Shown piece after piece: positions 20,246 through 30,096 of a stretch of DNA of 64,000 nucleotides. Under the pieces are notes generated by a model, which did not search any database, was not told the DNA's origin, and saw only the letters and a program-made list of their open reading frames with translations. The stretch covers positions 620,001 to 684,000 of the forward strand of contig NAJO01000028.1 in NCBI GenBank assembly GCA_002077065.1, written 5' to 3'. A program made the translations under genes and the position numbers. The first letter of the stretch is position 1; every line of letters begins with the position of its first letter. This DNA is from Cryoendolithus antarcticus (taxonomy: Eukaryota > Ascomycota > Dothideomycetes > Cladosporiales > Cladosporiaceae).

Positions 20246-22417
20246 TCAGCCCAATATCCCCTCAAACGCTTCCCTAAGCACCTCCTTCCTCGTCCGATGC
20301 ATCTCCAAATCCCCCCCATACCTCTCCATGATCCCCAACATCCTCCCCACATCCTCCTTAGCCTTCTCGCAAATCCCCTCTAGTGCCTTCCCGTTCACCC
20401 CTTCACCCTCACTACTGCCAACCTCCTTACTCAACAAATGCGCTATCAGCAAGCTCTCTTCGAAAGCGCGATGTTGAAAGACCCACCATACTGCGGCTTC
20501 GGTTTCGAAGAGAGCCCAGAGTTTGAAGAAGGCCCAGATTGCTTCGTGGGCCGCTTCGAGTGCGGCGCGGATGTTGGCTACGACGCCCGCCGAGGCATTT
20601 TCGGAGGCTTGGAGGAGCATAAGGCAATGGTGGTAATTGCTCGTGAGGAAGAGATTTTGCCGCGCGGCGCGAGGGTTGTTGTTAGCTTGTTGCTGCAGCC
20701 ATAAGTGGTCCAGATTCGTGAGATGCGAGGGGAAGGATTTGTAGAGGCGTTTGAAGGCTGCAATCAGGGATTCTTTATGCCGAACACTGTGCGTTAGGGG
20801 TAGTGAAACTGAGCAAGGGGAAGAGAGGTTCTCTTGCACGAGGTTACCGAGGTGCCACATACTCCGTATGTAAGCGCAGTCTGATTTCGCGGTCGCGAGA
20901 TCAACCATGTGATGCGACATTGGTGGCGGCAGAGGAATGTAGTCTTCCGGCGGTGCGATGACGGAGATGCTCATAAGATTCTCCACGCGCGAGTGAGCGC
21001 CCGAGTCGAAGTCTATGCCGTCGTTGCTGAGCTCGTTGTCGTCTGCTAGGGACTCGACGGGGACGTCGCTGTGAGTTGCTGTCGGAGGGAGCTTCAAGAG
21101 CACCGTTAGGAAAGTGTCGTGAAAGAAGACTGCTTGCCAGAGTTTGCGGCGTTGCTGTTTCTCAATCACGGAAGCTTCGGGGACAACGATGTCAGGGTCG
21201 CGATGGAGACGCATGGCGTAGGACTGGCGGAGGTGGATCCCCGCCCACGCGTAGGCATCCGAGGCGTGATTATCGTTCATTAGGAAGTAGGCCATCAGAA
21301 GCATAGCCTGTATGGCTCGCATGCTCGTCCGATTCAGATACGAATACAACCTCAACGCCTGATTCGCAGCTGAGCAGTAGAACTCCGCCGTCTGACTTCG
21401 CTCCTCGTATCCGGGATACTGCAAGAACTGCGTCCCGAGCGCAAAGATGGCATAATGCAACGCCATCATCGCTGCGTCAGTTTTGTGCTTCTCCTCGGTA
21501 GGACTCGCCCAGAAGCGCTCATAATCTGCGTAGAAACTCCGTCGATGAATGAACGGGTACACTGGGTCTACGGCTTCGAAGTACTTCGCAATGAGAATAT
21601 CGGCTTGTTCCTTCGATGGCATGACGCTGATCACTTCCGGCAGCCCGCCTTGACAAGTCCAGTAATTCGAAAACGGATGCTGCGTTCCCATGCCGAAGAC
21701 ATTACTGGGTGTTGCGCTGGAGTAGGGTACATTACTTAGCAGGTACGGACTTGCAGCTGAAGACATCTGCCCTTTCGGCGTCGTGTGAGCTCGACTGTCG
21801 ATCGAGGCCCAGCCATTATCTGTGGTCCCCGCGGACGTAAGACTAGACGCAGTGCTCATCTTGCGGATCTTGGCCGGGGGCTTGGTGACATAACGAGCAC
21901 GACTCGAGCCATCAGAGTTCTTGCCCGCGATAGCAATGATGTTCGCGACAGCAGTGTAATCGCAATTACTCTGACGTTTCACGCAAGCCAGACAGGGCCG
22001 TGAGCGATCGCATTTCGTCTTCCTTTCAACACACTCAAGACAAGAAAGCGTCGGCTTATTCCGCCGTTGCTTCGTCTTCCGCGTTGTAGTCGGACTGCCA
22101 GAAGAATTCGAAGTCACAGCCGACAGCAGCGGCATATCAGTATCGCCATCCGTCGGCGGGGAGACGGCATTGAGTCCATCACTCTGCCCGTTCAGGGTGC
22201 TCGGCGTCCCATTGTTGAAGACCGCAGTGTCGAGACCAATCCCTGACCCACGGAAGTCTGTCCGTCGCTCAACGCTCTCGTGCGGGTGATATGGCGGACA
22301 ATTGTCAGCTGCGCCGAATGCAGGGGCCGAATTGAAGCCATTGGCGCACTGCGCGCCTGCGGTACCATTCAGCGCAACGCCGGCAGCCGCGCTGGCATAT
22401 ATGCCATGCGACTGCAT
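20246..22417 (-). CDS. Zn2Cys6 transcription factor with fungal-specific regulatory domain
   Basis: The gene is a single 723-residue frame. A binuclear zinc cluster lies at residues 126-152 (C-x2-C-x6-C-x5-C-x2-C-x6-C), preceded by a basic KTKQRRNKP stretch. The middle and C-terminal parts match the fungal transcription-factor domain: YFEAVDPVYPFIHRRSFY near the start of the domain, then YAWAGIHLRQSYAMRLHRDP and KLWQAVFFHDTF. Such proteins are nuclear DNA-binding regulators of metabolism or stress genes. The target is unknown, and the neighbours (BTB gene, GLN4) give no pathway hint. No intron is required. The start ATG 22417 is the first in frame, but an upstream exon cannot be ruled out. 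Confidence 0.85.
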   Translation of the reverse strand: MQSHGIYASAAAGVALNGTAGAQCANGFNSAPAFGAADNCPPYHPHESVERRTDFRGSGIGLDTAVFNNGTPSTLNGQSDGLNAVSPPTDGDTDMPLLSAVTSNSSGSPTTTRKTKQRRNKPTLSCLECVERKTKCDRSRPCLACVKRQSNCDYTAVANIIAIAGKNSDGSSRARYVTKPPAKIRKMSTASSLTSAGTTDNGWASIDSRAHTTPKGQMSSAASPYLLSNVPYSSATPSNVFGMGTQHPFSNYWTCQGGLPEVISVMPSKEQADILIAKYFEAVDPVYPFIHRRSFYADYERFWASPTEEKHKTDAAMMALHYAIFALGTQFLQYPGYEERSQTAEFYCSAANQALRLYSYLNRTSMRAIQAMLLMAYFLMNDNHASDAYAWAGIHLRQSYAMRLHRDPDIVVPEASVIEKQQRRKLWQAVFFHDTFLTVLLKLPPTATHSDVPVESLADDNELSNDGIDFDSGAHSRVENLMSISVIAPPEDYIPLPPPMSHHMVDLATAKSDCAYIRSMWHLGNLVQENLSSPCSVSLPLTHSVRHKESLIAAFKRLYKSFPSHLTNLDHLWLQQQANNNPRAARQNLFLTSNYHHCLMLLQASENASAGVVANIRAALEAAHEAIWAFFKLWALFETEAAVWWVFQHRAFEESLLIAHLLSKEVGSSEGEGVNGKALEGICEKAKEDVGRMLGIMERYGGDLEMHRTRKEVLREAFEGILG

Positions 22418-22890
22418 ATCAAGACCCCAGTGTCAGCGGATGAATGCCGGGCGTGCGGTGGTGCCAGTGGGTCCGCCGGGAATGGTGTCAGACGTCGTTA
22501 AAGCCCTTAGCGGCAGATGGCTTGTGTCAAGGAGCGGGTGCGCCGACGTTACACGGCTGAATTTCGATATGGGCGCGTGTCTTACATGGGGATAGAGATG
22601 ACTTAGAGTGGTGGGAATAAGAGGGATGGGAGATGGTGCGATTGCAGGATGTGCTGTGGGAATGCAGGTGGAAGCAGAGTTCAGGTTCCCCCTCTCCCAG
22701 AGTGCCTTCCCCGCTTCTGCGTATGTGACATAGCTATTTGAGGTATGCTACATGTGGACTTGGGCTACAGACAACAGCGGACGACATCTTGGTGGGGCCT
22801 GCTCATATGTGGTAGCTAACAATGACTGTTTCCTGCGCACTCGTCACAGTCGCCTGGTATACCACGGTATGAGGGTTTGACTCGTGACGC
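22418..22890. other. Intergenic region: Zn2Cys6 gene promoter and GLN4 3' end
   Basis: The 473 bases lie upstream of the transcription factor start and downstream of the GLN4 stop codon. No supported gene is seen. Confidence 0.4.
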
Positions 22891-25002
22891 TCACTTCTTC
22901 CCAGCATCTTCTTTCAAACTCACAATTCGATTCAACACAACCTTGCCCTCAGTACTATCCCGATCCATACAGAAGTACGCCGTCCGCAGCCCCTGAAATC
23001 TGACACTACTCACATCAGCTGTCCCTTGAGCCTCGCCCTCTTCCTTCGGCCAAGGTGCTCTGTCCTGGATCTCTCGGAAGCCGGCTTCCAGCATCGCGTT
23101 CGGGAAGATAACCTCACTCTCCGGATTGACATCGTCGTAGTACCCACCATTCTTCCAGTCTAGTTCATTGGGCTTGGTGGATTTGAACAGCGGGTTAAAG
23201 ATTCGTGCTTCTGCACGGATGGGGCTATTGTGTGCAGCACTCTCGCCGACCCAGTGGATTCGAGCTTTGCCGCCAGTGAGGTGAGAGCCGTACTCTGCTT
23301 TGATCTCTCTGACAACGCCTGTGCTGTCGTCTTTCGTGAAGCTGAGGCAGCGAACGGGGTGTTCAGCATACAGCAGGCCGACGCTCTTGCCTGGCGCTAG
23401 ACGGAAGAAGTCTGGGTCGTCGACCTCTCGAAAGTCGTCGCGATCAATGTAGATTGTCTTGGTTAGTGGGATCTTGTGCGTGCCTTTCGCTGCGTCCTTA
23501 GGGTCGAAGGGCACTTCGCGCTCCTCAAGGTAGTCATCTGGTAGATTCTCGAAGACGACTTTGATTGGATCCAGTACAAGCATCAGTCGAGGCACTGTCC
23601 GTTCAAGGTATGTGCGCACGGAGGAGTCGAGGTTGTGAGTCATGGTGTTGCTGTTCGCCTTGGTCACGCCTTGATCGAGAACGAACTTCTTGAGTGCACC
23701 AGGTGGTACGCCTCGTCTTCGGATTGCGACTAGTGTGAAGAGTCGAGGGTCATCCCAATCTCGAACGACCGGTGGGATCTTCCGCTCTTTGGTGCTCCCA
23801 TTGTGTTTGACTTCGCTTGCTGGCACTGTTGTTGGCGAATCACCGTCCTCTTCGAGCGTGACTGCATCTAATTCATCTGCAACATCCCCTACTGGCTCCG
23901 ACGTGCCTCCCACATTCGCACCACCAACGAGCATCGCTATCCTTCGCTTCGACAGGATCGTGCCCTCGACATTCAATCGGCCATACTCTCGTTGCATCGG
24001 ACCTTTCTCCTCCGAACTTGGCGTCTTGAAGTCAAGTGCCTCTAGTAGCCAATTGTAAGCAGGTCGCAGCGTCTCAAACTCAGTCGTACATAATGAATGT
24101 GAGATACCCTCGAAGGTATCGCTCAAGCAATGCGTATACTCGTATGTCGGATATATCCGCCACTTCAGCCCGGTCCTGTGATGGTAGTTCTCGCTCTTGA
24201 TTCGGTAAGCAGCGCAATCCCACAAGGCCGGATTCTCAGCCAGGCTCTTCAGCCGTGTTTTCTCCTTTTTGACATCCGCAGAGTCGTCCTCGGACGCTGC
24301 GTACTCCTCCGGCTTGACCGCAAGGAATTGCTTCATCCTGAGCAACGCCTCACCAGCCTTGAATTTGCCATCTCGCATCGCCCGCAGTGCCTCGACGTTG
24401 TCGTCTGCACTCCGACTCCAATGCGAGCACACACTTCGTGGACCATGCTCCTTGCCACCCCTTCCCCGATTGATCTCCTCGCCCGTACAATGACACACAT
24501 AAGCCTTTCCCCGCCGCGTCAGCTCCTCAGCCAGATCATACAGCCGGTCGAAGTCATCGCTGGAATGCGTGATCTTGTGCGGCTCGAAGCCAAGCCACGC
24601 GACCATCTCCTTGATGCTCGTGAAGTACCGCTCCTCCTCCTTTGCCGGGTTTGTGTCATCGAATCGCAGATTGCAGACACCGCCATAACTTTTCGCAAAG
24701 CCAAAGTTGACTGTGATTGCTTTGGCGTGGCCGATGTGGAGATAGCCATTGGGTTCGGGAGGGAAGCGGGTGTGGACTTCCTTGACGGGCTTCTCGTTAT
24801 ATACGCCTTTAAGCCAACCTTGCTTGAATGGATCTACTGGCTCATTGCTGACTGATTTCGCTGCAGGAGCTGCTGCTTTCGAGGCTTCTTTCTTTGCCTT
24901 CGCTGCTGCTTTCTTAGCATCCTTGTCTGCTTGCCGTTTGGAGATCTTGGGTTCGCCGCCCTCGGCGGGCACATCGGCTGCTTTTGCTTCCACGTCGGCC
25001 AT
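22891..25002 (-). CDS. GLN4: Glutaminyl-tRNA synthetase, cytosolic
   Basis: This single-exon gene encodes 703 residues. It is a class I synthetase with the HIGH motif at residues 89-92 in RFPPEPNGYLHIGHAKA and the KMSKS-equivalent motif in VEGTILSKRRI. The substrate-site pattern LRFDDTNPAKEEERY is present, and a C-terminal anticodon-binding beta-barrel region follows. It charges tRNA-Gln in the cytosol. The N-terminal extension is short and Ala/Lys-rich (about residues 20-50) and lacks the folded N-terminal domain of yeast Gln4. An acidic insert of about 50 residues separates the KMSKS segment from VRDWDDPRLFTL, where yeast has almost none. It shares a 229 bp upstream region with the divergent macro-domain gene. 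Confidence 0.95.
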   Translation of the reverse strand: MADVEAKAADVPAEGGEPKISKRQADKDAKKAAAKAKKEASKAAAPAAKSVSNEPVDPFKQGWLKGVYNEKPVKEVHTRFPPEPNGYLHIGHAKAITVNFGFAKSYGGVCNLRFDDTNPAKEEERYFTSIKEMVAWLGFEPHKITHSSDDFDRLYDLAEELTRRGKAYVCHCTGEEINRGRGGKEHGPRSVCSHWSRSADDNVEALRAMRDGKFKAGEALLRMKQFLAVKPEEYAASEDDSADVKKEKTRLKSLAENPALWDCAAYRIKSENYHHRTGLKWRIYPTYEYTHCLSDTFEGISHSLCTTEFETLRPAYNWLLEALDFKTPSSEEKGPMQREYGRLNVEGTILSKRRIAMLVGGANVGGTSEPVGDVADELDAVTLEEDGDSPTTVPASEVKHNGSTKERKIPPVVRDWDDPRLFTLVAIRRRGVPPGALKKFVLDQGVTKANSNTMTHNLDSSVRTYLERTVPRLMLVLDPIKVVFENLPDDYLEEREVPFDPKDAAKGTHKIPLTKTIYIDRDDFREVDDPDFFRLAPGKSVGLLYAEHPVRCLSFTKDDSTGVVREIKAEYGSHLTGGKARIHWVGESAAHNSPIRAEARIFNPLFKSTKPNELDWKNGGYYDDVNPESEVIFPNAMLEAGFREIQDRAPWPKEEGEAQGTADVSSVRFQGLRTAYFCMDRDSTEGKVVLNRIVSLKEDAGKK

Positions 25003-25231
25003 GGTGGTCGTCTCGCCAAGGGCTGTCCAAGTCGCGTAAGTTAGAACTATACCTGCTGAACCTCACGTGCTGTCACAAGTCAGAGGAATGTTTTGAGTTG
25101 ATCCCATGAGTCAAGCAACAGACCCCTGCATTCCACCCCCACCAAACGCGTGCAACATCACTTTCCCGCGTGTCTACCTAATTTCCGACTGCACTGAACT
25201 CACAGCATACACAGACTTACTCATACTCAAC
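25003..25231. promoter_or_regulatory. Compact divergent promoter between GLN4 and the macro-domain gene
   Basis: Only 229 bases separate the two divergent start codons, so the genes probably share regulatory sequence. An in-frame ATG at 25106 could extend the macro-domain protein into this space. Confidence 0.5.
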
Positions 25232-26073
25232 ATGGTCATCACTACCCTAGAGGAGATTCCCAACATAGCGGACCTCTACAACTCGGGCGACCTCGTGCCA
25301 GCCTCCAAAGATGACCTCCAACCAAACGCAACACAAATGCACAACTCCAAGATCTCCCTCATCCGCACCGACATCACCAAGCTCGCCGTAGACGCCATAG
25401 TCAACGCCGCGAACGAGTCCCTCCTCGGCGGCGGGGGCGTAGATGGCGCAATACACCGTGCAGCCGGCCCAGAGCTGGTGAACGAATGCGAAGAACTCGA
25501 CGGTTGCGACACGGGCGATGCCAAGATCACTGGTGCCTACGAGCTACCGTGTAAGAAAGTAATACACGCTGTGGGACCGGTGTATCACACGAGGAAGCGA
25601 CAGGGAACGCACACGAAGCTACTGCAGAGTTGCTACACGAGAAGCCTGGTCTTGATGGTGGAGAATGGGTGCAGGAGTATTGCGTTCAGTGCGCTGAGTA
25701 CGGGAGTGTATGGATACCCTAGCGAGGAGGCTGCGGAGGGTGCACTTGGAGCTGTGATGGGCTGGCTGGACGAGGATGAGGAGAGGGCCGGGAAGGTGGA
25801 TAGAATTGTGTTCTGCAGCTTCTTAGAAAAGGACGAGAAGGCTTATGAGAAATTAGTACCGTGAGTCTAATGCACGCGAACTTGCTGGCACGCATGCGAT
25901 CTGACATTCAATCTAGTCGATTCTTCCCGCCATCGACTGAGACCGAAGGCGAAAGAAGTATCACTGGCGACAAGCAGGGCGAGGAGGTCAAGAACACGCC
26001 AGACTTGCCCGACGTGCCGACCCAAGATCCATCCGAGCATGGTTTCTCCGATGCGAAGAAGCGCAAGCTGTGA
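25232..26073 (+). CDS. Macro-domain (ADP-ribose-binding) protein
   Basis: Two exons (25232-25860 and 25917-26073; intron 56 nt, GTGAGT...CTAG) encode 261 residues. The macro domain covers roughly residues 38-215: [20 protein letters not shown], then [19 protein letters not shown] (ADP-ribose-binding loop) and [14 protein letters not shown] (diphosphate loop). Related proteins remove ADP-ribose from proteins or act on ADP-ribose derivatives and O-acetyl-ADP-ribose. A charged tail of about 50 residues ends KKRKL, possibly a nuclear signal. I start at 25232 (CAACATGG context), as the conserved part begins close by. ATG 25106 in the same frame would add 42 residues. Confidence 0.85.
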
Positions 26074-26305
26074 GACCGTGTCTTCGTTCGAGCCGTATGG
26101 AGCAGAGGGAAGTTGCTCAAATTAGCCGGGCCTTTCTAGGGTAAGCTCGGGCATCGGTCGATGATAACATGGCTTGCTGGCGTTGGTTGGCGAGGTGGTA
26201 TGACTCAATGAGTGGATGTCGGGATGCATAAAGGCAAGCGCGATACATGCTGATCTTTTCCTCCAACACCTTCGCCCTACACCACACAGCCTACTTGTTG
26301 CTGCG

Positions 26306-27093
26306 ATGGACCCTACTGCAGCTGTGACTACGCCCGATCCGCGCATCATGTGTCAAGAGAACATCGGGGCAGGACCATTCGGTAACACGGGCACAAGGTG
26401 CGTGACGTGCGGCGAGTCTGGAACTCAGGCCTGCACCCAGTGCAAAGCCATACGCTACTGCAGCGCCAAATGCCAGGAGCAAGACTGGTCAGTAATATCT
26501 CCCCATTGCGCATCATTCCCAATGTCCATGTCTAACACAGCGTGCGAAGGCCGGAGCACAAGCTCCTCTGCAGTCAGAGACGCGATCTCCGTGCCCGGCC
26601 CACAGATCGCCATTTCCAAGCTCTCTAATTTCCGGTCTCCCAAGCCAAAGCGCGCCTCCTCTGGATCCGTGGCCAGCCACCAGAGAGTATAGTGACCAAC
26701 CTCGACAGCGCAAGCGTAGCAGCTCTCGCATCCAAGAACTGGCAAGCAAACCGTCTCTGCCAGCTCGGTAACCCGCTATCATCGCCCGCCATCATCAGTC
26801 GAGGCACGGGTTCACCTCGTCGTTCACTTCACCTCTGATCCCGCACAACGGGCCCAGCGAATGCGAGTCTGCGTGCTTGGCTAGGCGAGGACTTTGATCT
26901 GCGGCATAGTGCGCCCGGGCCGCTATTAGGTGCTGGATACAAGGGTGGCGAGGACGGCGAGACGGATCGCCTGAGAGACTTTGAGATGAAGGATCTGAAG
27001 GTTATGAGGGCTATGTTGAGGCGGCCTGATGAGGATAAGCTTGTGCAATTCTCGGATGGGGGACGAAATTTGGAGGTGTGGTTTAGGAGGTAG
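26306..27093 (+). pseudogene. MYND zinc-finger gene, copy 1 of a tandem triplet, with two in-frame stop codons
   Basis: Exon 1 (26306-26487) encodes a complete-looking MYND finger (C32, C35, C43, C46, C52, C56). The intron is 26488-26540 (GTCAGT...ACAG), and exon 2 runs to TAG at 27091-27093. Exon 2 is in one continuous frame and aligns along its length with copies 2 and 3 (RLLWIRGQPP, then SAPGPLL and RDFEMKDL near the end). It is broken by TAA at 26626-26628 and TGA at 26836-26838. At the first stop the paralogues have Tyr (LYFP). The conserved Trp spanning the intron has become Cys, because the exon after the acceptor begins with C instead of G. No intron I can draw removes either stop. 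If translated, it would be a stub of about 89 residues. Confidence 0.75.
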
Positions 27094-27662
27094 GTGCCAC
27101 GGTGCTCACGTGTTTTAAGATTCGGAAACGTCTAGTGGGCCACAAGTGTACCAGGACATGGAGCGAGTGGGTCCCTTGCATCCTCCCGGATCGATGAATT
27201 GAGGCACGGCAATGCTGTGCTGTCGCCTCTTCTTTCTATTTTAGCTTGCGCTGCACTTACCCAAGCTCGAGGACTATTACCATTTGCAGTCGACTGGTCG
27301 GCCTTCGTGCTATCTGTACTGGCTCACGGTTGACTACTACTGGCTCACGTGTCGATCGCGATTGATTCACCACATTGGGAGTCTTGGATCCGGTATACCT
27401 GTTGGAGGGGAGTGATGAAGTTGAAGAGAAGGTAACGCGGCGAAATGCGAATGACGAAATGAAGGGCAGAACGTGAATTCGAATGAAGTGGCGTGGGTAA
27501 AGATTTTCGTATCAGCAAGTGAATGAGCTGCGGCGTTCGTGGCTTCACTTATGCATGTGCCAAAGCTGAAGGCCAGGCTTGTCCTCTCAAGACACAGAGC
27601 TGGCGCCCACTACATCCACTCACACTATCGCTCTACCGCCTGCGTTACTGCCACCCATCAAC
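27094..27662. other. Spacer between MYND copies 1 and 2
   Basis: The 569 bases contain no supported gene. The region should hold the copy 2 promoter. I noticed no long direct repeat with the other spacers. Confidence 0.4.
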
Positions 27663-28338
27663 ATGGCACCTCAAGACACCACCTGCGCGGTCTGCCGAGA
27701 GGCTGCAAGCCAGAAGTACGGAAAATGCAAGTCTATTATCTACTGCACCGCAAAGTGCCAGAAGCAGGATTGGTAAGTATCATCTCTTACATGCGTCCTC
27801 TTCGCGATGACCACGACTGACATCACTATTCAGGAGTGACCACAAGCTTCTCTGCAAACAGATGCGCAATATGGCTCCTCGTCCAAACGCTCGCCACATC
27901 CGCCCCCTCTACTTTCCAGCCATCGAATCCAAGCCGTGTCTTCTCTGGGTGCGAGGACAACCGCCAGGCTCCAAATGCGAACATCTAGAGGAAGTCGACG
28001 TCAGAAACCTGGTGTCGAAGGAGTTCAAGGCCAGCAAAATCGCCCGCCTGGGGCCGACCCCGAAGAACATGATCGTGCACCATCGCACAGGACCAGGTCA
28101 CCAGACAAATGTCAGTCTAGCTGCGTGGATCGAAGAGCAGCGTCTGGAGCACATTGCGCCTGGGCCTCTATTGGTGTCGGGCCACAGGGGGCCGGGGACA
28201 GAGGGTGATGTGCATTGCGACTTTGAGATGAAGGATCTGCTATTCCTGAGGTGGTATCTAGAGGCGCCTATCGAACAAGACACGCTTGAGTTCATCACGA
28301 ACGGGGGAAAGGACACAACGCAATTGTATCGGATGTAA
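27663..28338 (+). CDS. MYND zinc-finger protein, copy 2 (one zinc ligand replaced)
   Basis: Exons 27663-27772 and 27834-28338 (intron 61 nt, GTAAGT...TCAG) encode 204 residues. The N-terminal MYND finger has C8, C11, C22, C28, C32, H40 and C44. The ligand expected at position 19 is Tyr (TAC at 27717-27719) where copies 1 and 3 have Cys, so one zinc site is probably impaired. MYND fingers usually bind proline-rich peptides. The remainder is a domain shared with the paralogues (about residues 50-204) containing LLWVRGQPPGSK, then IAPGPLLVSGH and DFEMKDL. I do not recognise that domain. The intron sits inside the Trp codon following the finger, as in the other copies. Confidence 0.75.
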
Positions 28339-28668
28339 AGGGAGCTGTCAGTAGTGAGGGTGAAGGAGAGATATGTTGGCCAACCGTACAGCGCTCCCCA
28401 ACATCCACTGGCGGCTTGCGCTGACATTGACTGCTCTGCGTATGTATATGATCTGCTCTCACGCCTGGGGAAGCAGTTCTGCGGTATTGATTGAAGACTA
28501 GGAGGAGTGCATTGCATTGTCGACAGTGGTCATGGAATGTGGAAGGCACGTGTGGGTTGATCGTGCCTTCCCTACATGGACTGATACTGCTGCCTGCATT
28601 TACACTTCACTCTCGCGACCTCACTTCTTAAACCTCACTCCAGCTGCTGTCTTGTATCATTGAAGCAC
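28339..28668. other. Spacer between MYND copies 2 and 3
   Basis: The 330 bases hold the 3' end of copy 2 and the promoter of copy 3. No other feature is supported. Confidence 0.4.
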
Positions 28669-29448
28669 ATGAGCGAAGCTACAACCACTAACAAGATGGC
28701 GTCCCGGTTCACTACCTGCATCATCTGCTGGCAGGAGGCCACCCAGATCTGTGGACAGTGCAAGCTGGTCAAGTACTGCGGAACCTCATGTCAGCAGAAG
28801 GATTGGTATGCGATGCGAGACTTTGGATTCCTTGTATCGTTCCTCCACTGACCATCATTCCCTAGGCACGACCACAAACTCATCTGCAAGCAACGCAGCG
28901 AATTGCCACCACGTCCTTCCGACCGCCACTTCCTGTCGCTGTACTTCCCTATCGATCAGGTGAAGCCTCGTCTCATGTGGGTGCTCGGTCAACCCACAGG
29001 CAGCAAAAAGGCCCACCTCGACGAGACTGCGGTTGGCAAACTCGTCGGCGACGACTTCGACTGCTCCGGCATGGGATGCGGGCCTGGCAAACCAGGAGAG
29101 AAAGTTGAGACCGACAAAGTTTCTGCGGTCGGCGAACCTCCACTCACGCAGCCCATCACACTCCACTACACGACTGAGCCCTACCATCAGAAGAACGCGT
29201 GTCTCGGCGGTTGGGTGGGCGGTATGTGGCTGCGTCGCATCGCTCCAGGGCCGCTGCTGGTATCAGGGCATACCAGTGGCGATATTGGGCCAGACAGCAA
29301 GTTCGGGCATCGCGACTTTGAGATGCAGGACCTCAACGTGCTGAAGACGTTGTTGACGGGCGACTTCCCTCCTCACTTCATGAAGATTATGATGTCGCAG
29401 GAAACCAGTCCGACGACCAGAGGGAAGAAGTCGTGGTTCAGGATGTAG
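28669..29448 (+). CDS. MYND zinc-finger protein, copy 3 (intact)
   Basis: Exons 28669-28805 and 28866-29448 (intron 60 nt, GTATGC...CTAG) encode 239 residues. All MYND ligands are present (C17, C20, C28, C31, C37, C41, H49, C53). The rest is the same unnamed domain as in the two upstream copies: LMWVLGQPTGSK, then a longer variable loop, IAPGPLLVSGH, FEMQDLNVLK and an end SWFRM. The loop around DCSGMGCGPGKPGEK is an insertion relative to copy 2. A second in-frame ATG at 28696 aligns better with the copy 2 start. The function is unknown; an adaptor or regulator role is only a family-level inference. Confidence 0.8.
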
Positions 29449-30096
29449 GCTACTGTGACGAGGTGAGGGCATTGACGGCGGACGCTGGCGGAGAATCAGC
29501 AGCTGTGAGTCGGTAGCGTGGACTTGCGGAAAGTGCTGTGAGCGATGTCAACACTGTAAAGCAAGGTCGATGTAGCTAAGGAGAGAGTATGAATGGCCTT
29601 CATTGATGTCTCCACTGTGTTGTGACCCACCTTGCCGTGTGAGTCCGCGTCTTCAGCAGATATTTGCTAGATCGAACAGATGGCTGTGTGCACCCGTCGA
29701 CTTCGCAATTTCATGTAGATGCTGCAGAGCCAGGCACGGACGGCATGCATATACTGACGGTGCGATTTCTGCGTAGCGCGTGCGTTCACTCTCGGAGGAC
29801 GTGCTGTCGTCTCATCGCGACTGGTCTTGCACTTCTTCCCGCTCAAGTTGCACCTTCCGAGGACTTTGCTACCACCTTAATCCATTTGACAATCATTGTC
29901 ATTCGAGAGTACACTGGGCCCGCCGCGTCGGTCAGAGCGCGACCGGCAGGTAGGCTTCGGCTATGACTCTCCTTGGCAATGTGATGGCCTGTCCCTCGTT
30001 GCCGTTCACACGATAGAGGGTCAAACGAGGACCCTGTTGCATCGACATCTCCAGACTTGTACTGTATGTATCAGACTATGCATGACATCATCACAC
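29449..30096. other. Tail-to-tail intergenic region after the MYND array
   Basis: Copy 3 and the large membrane protein gene both end here. No supported gene is visible in the 648 bases. Confidence 0.4.

Noticed and set aside
24130..24855. 241-codon frame antisense to GLN4
   Set aside because: It lies fully opposite conserved synthetase sequence and has no domain.
26306..27093. MYND copy 1 as a functional gene with stop-codon readthrough
   Set aside because: Neither stop is followed by the known CTA-type readthrough context, and the finger Trp is also lost; a pseudogene is simpler.
26206..29448. MYND array as remains of a mobile element
   Set aside because: No terminal repeats, target duplications or transposase; plain tandem gene duplication explains it.
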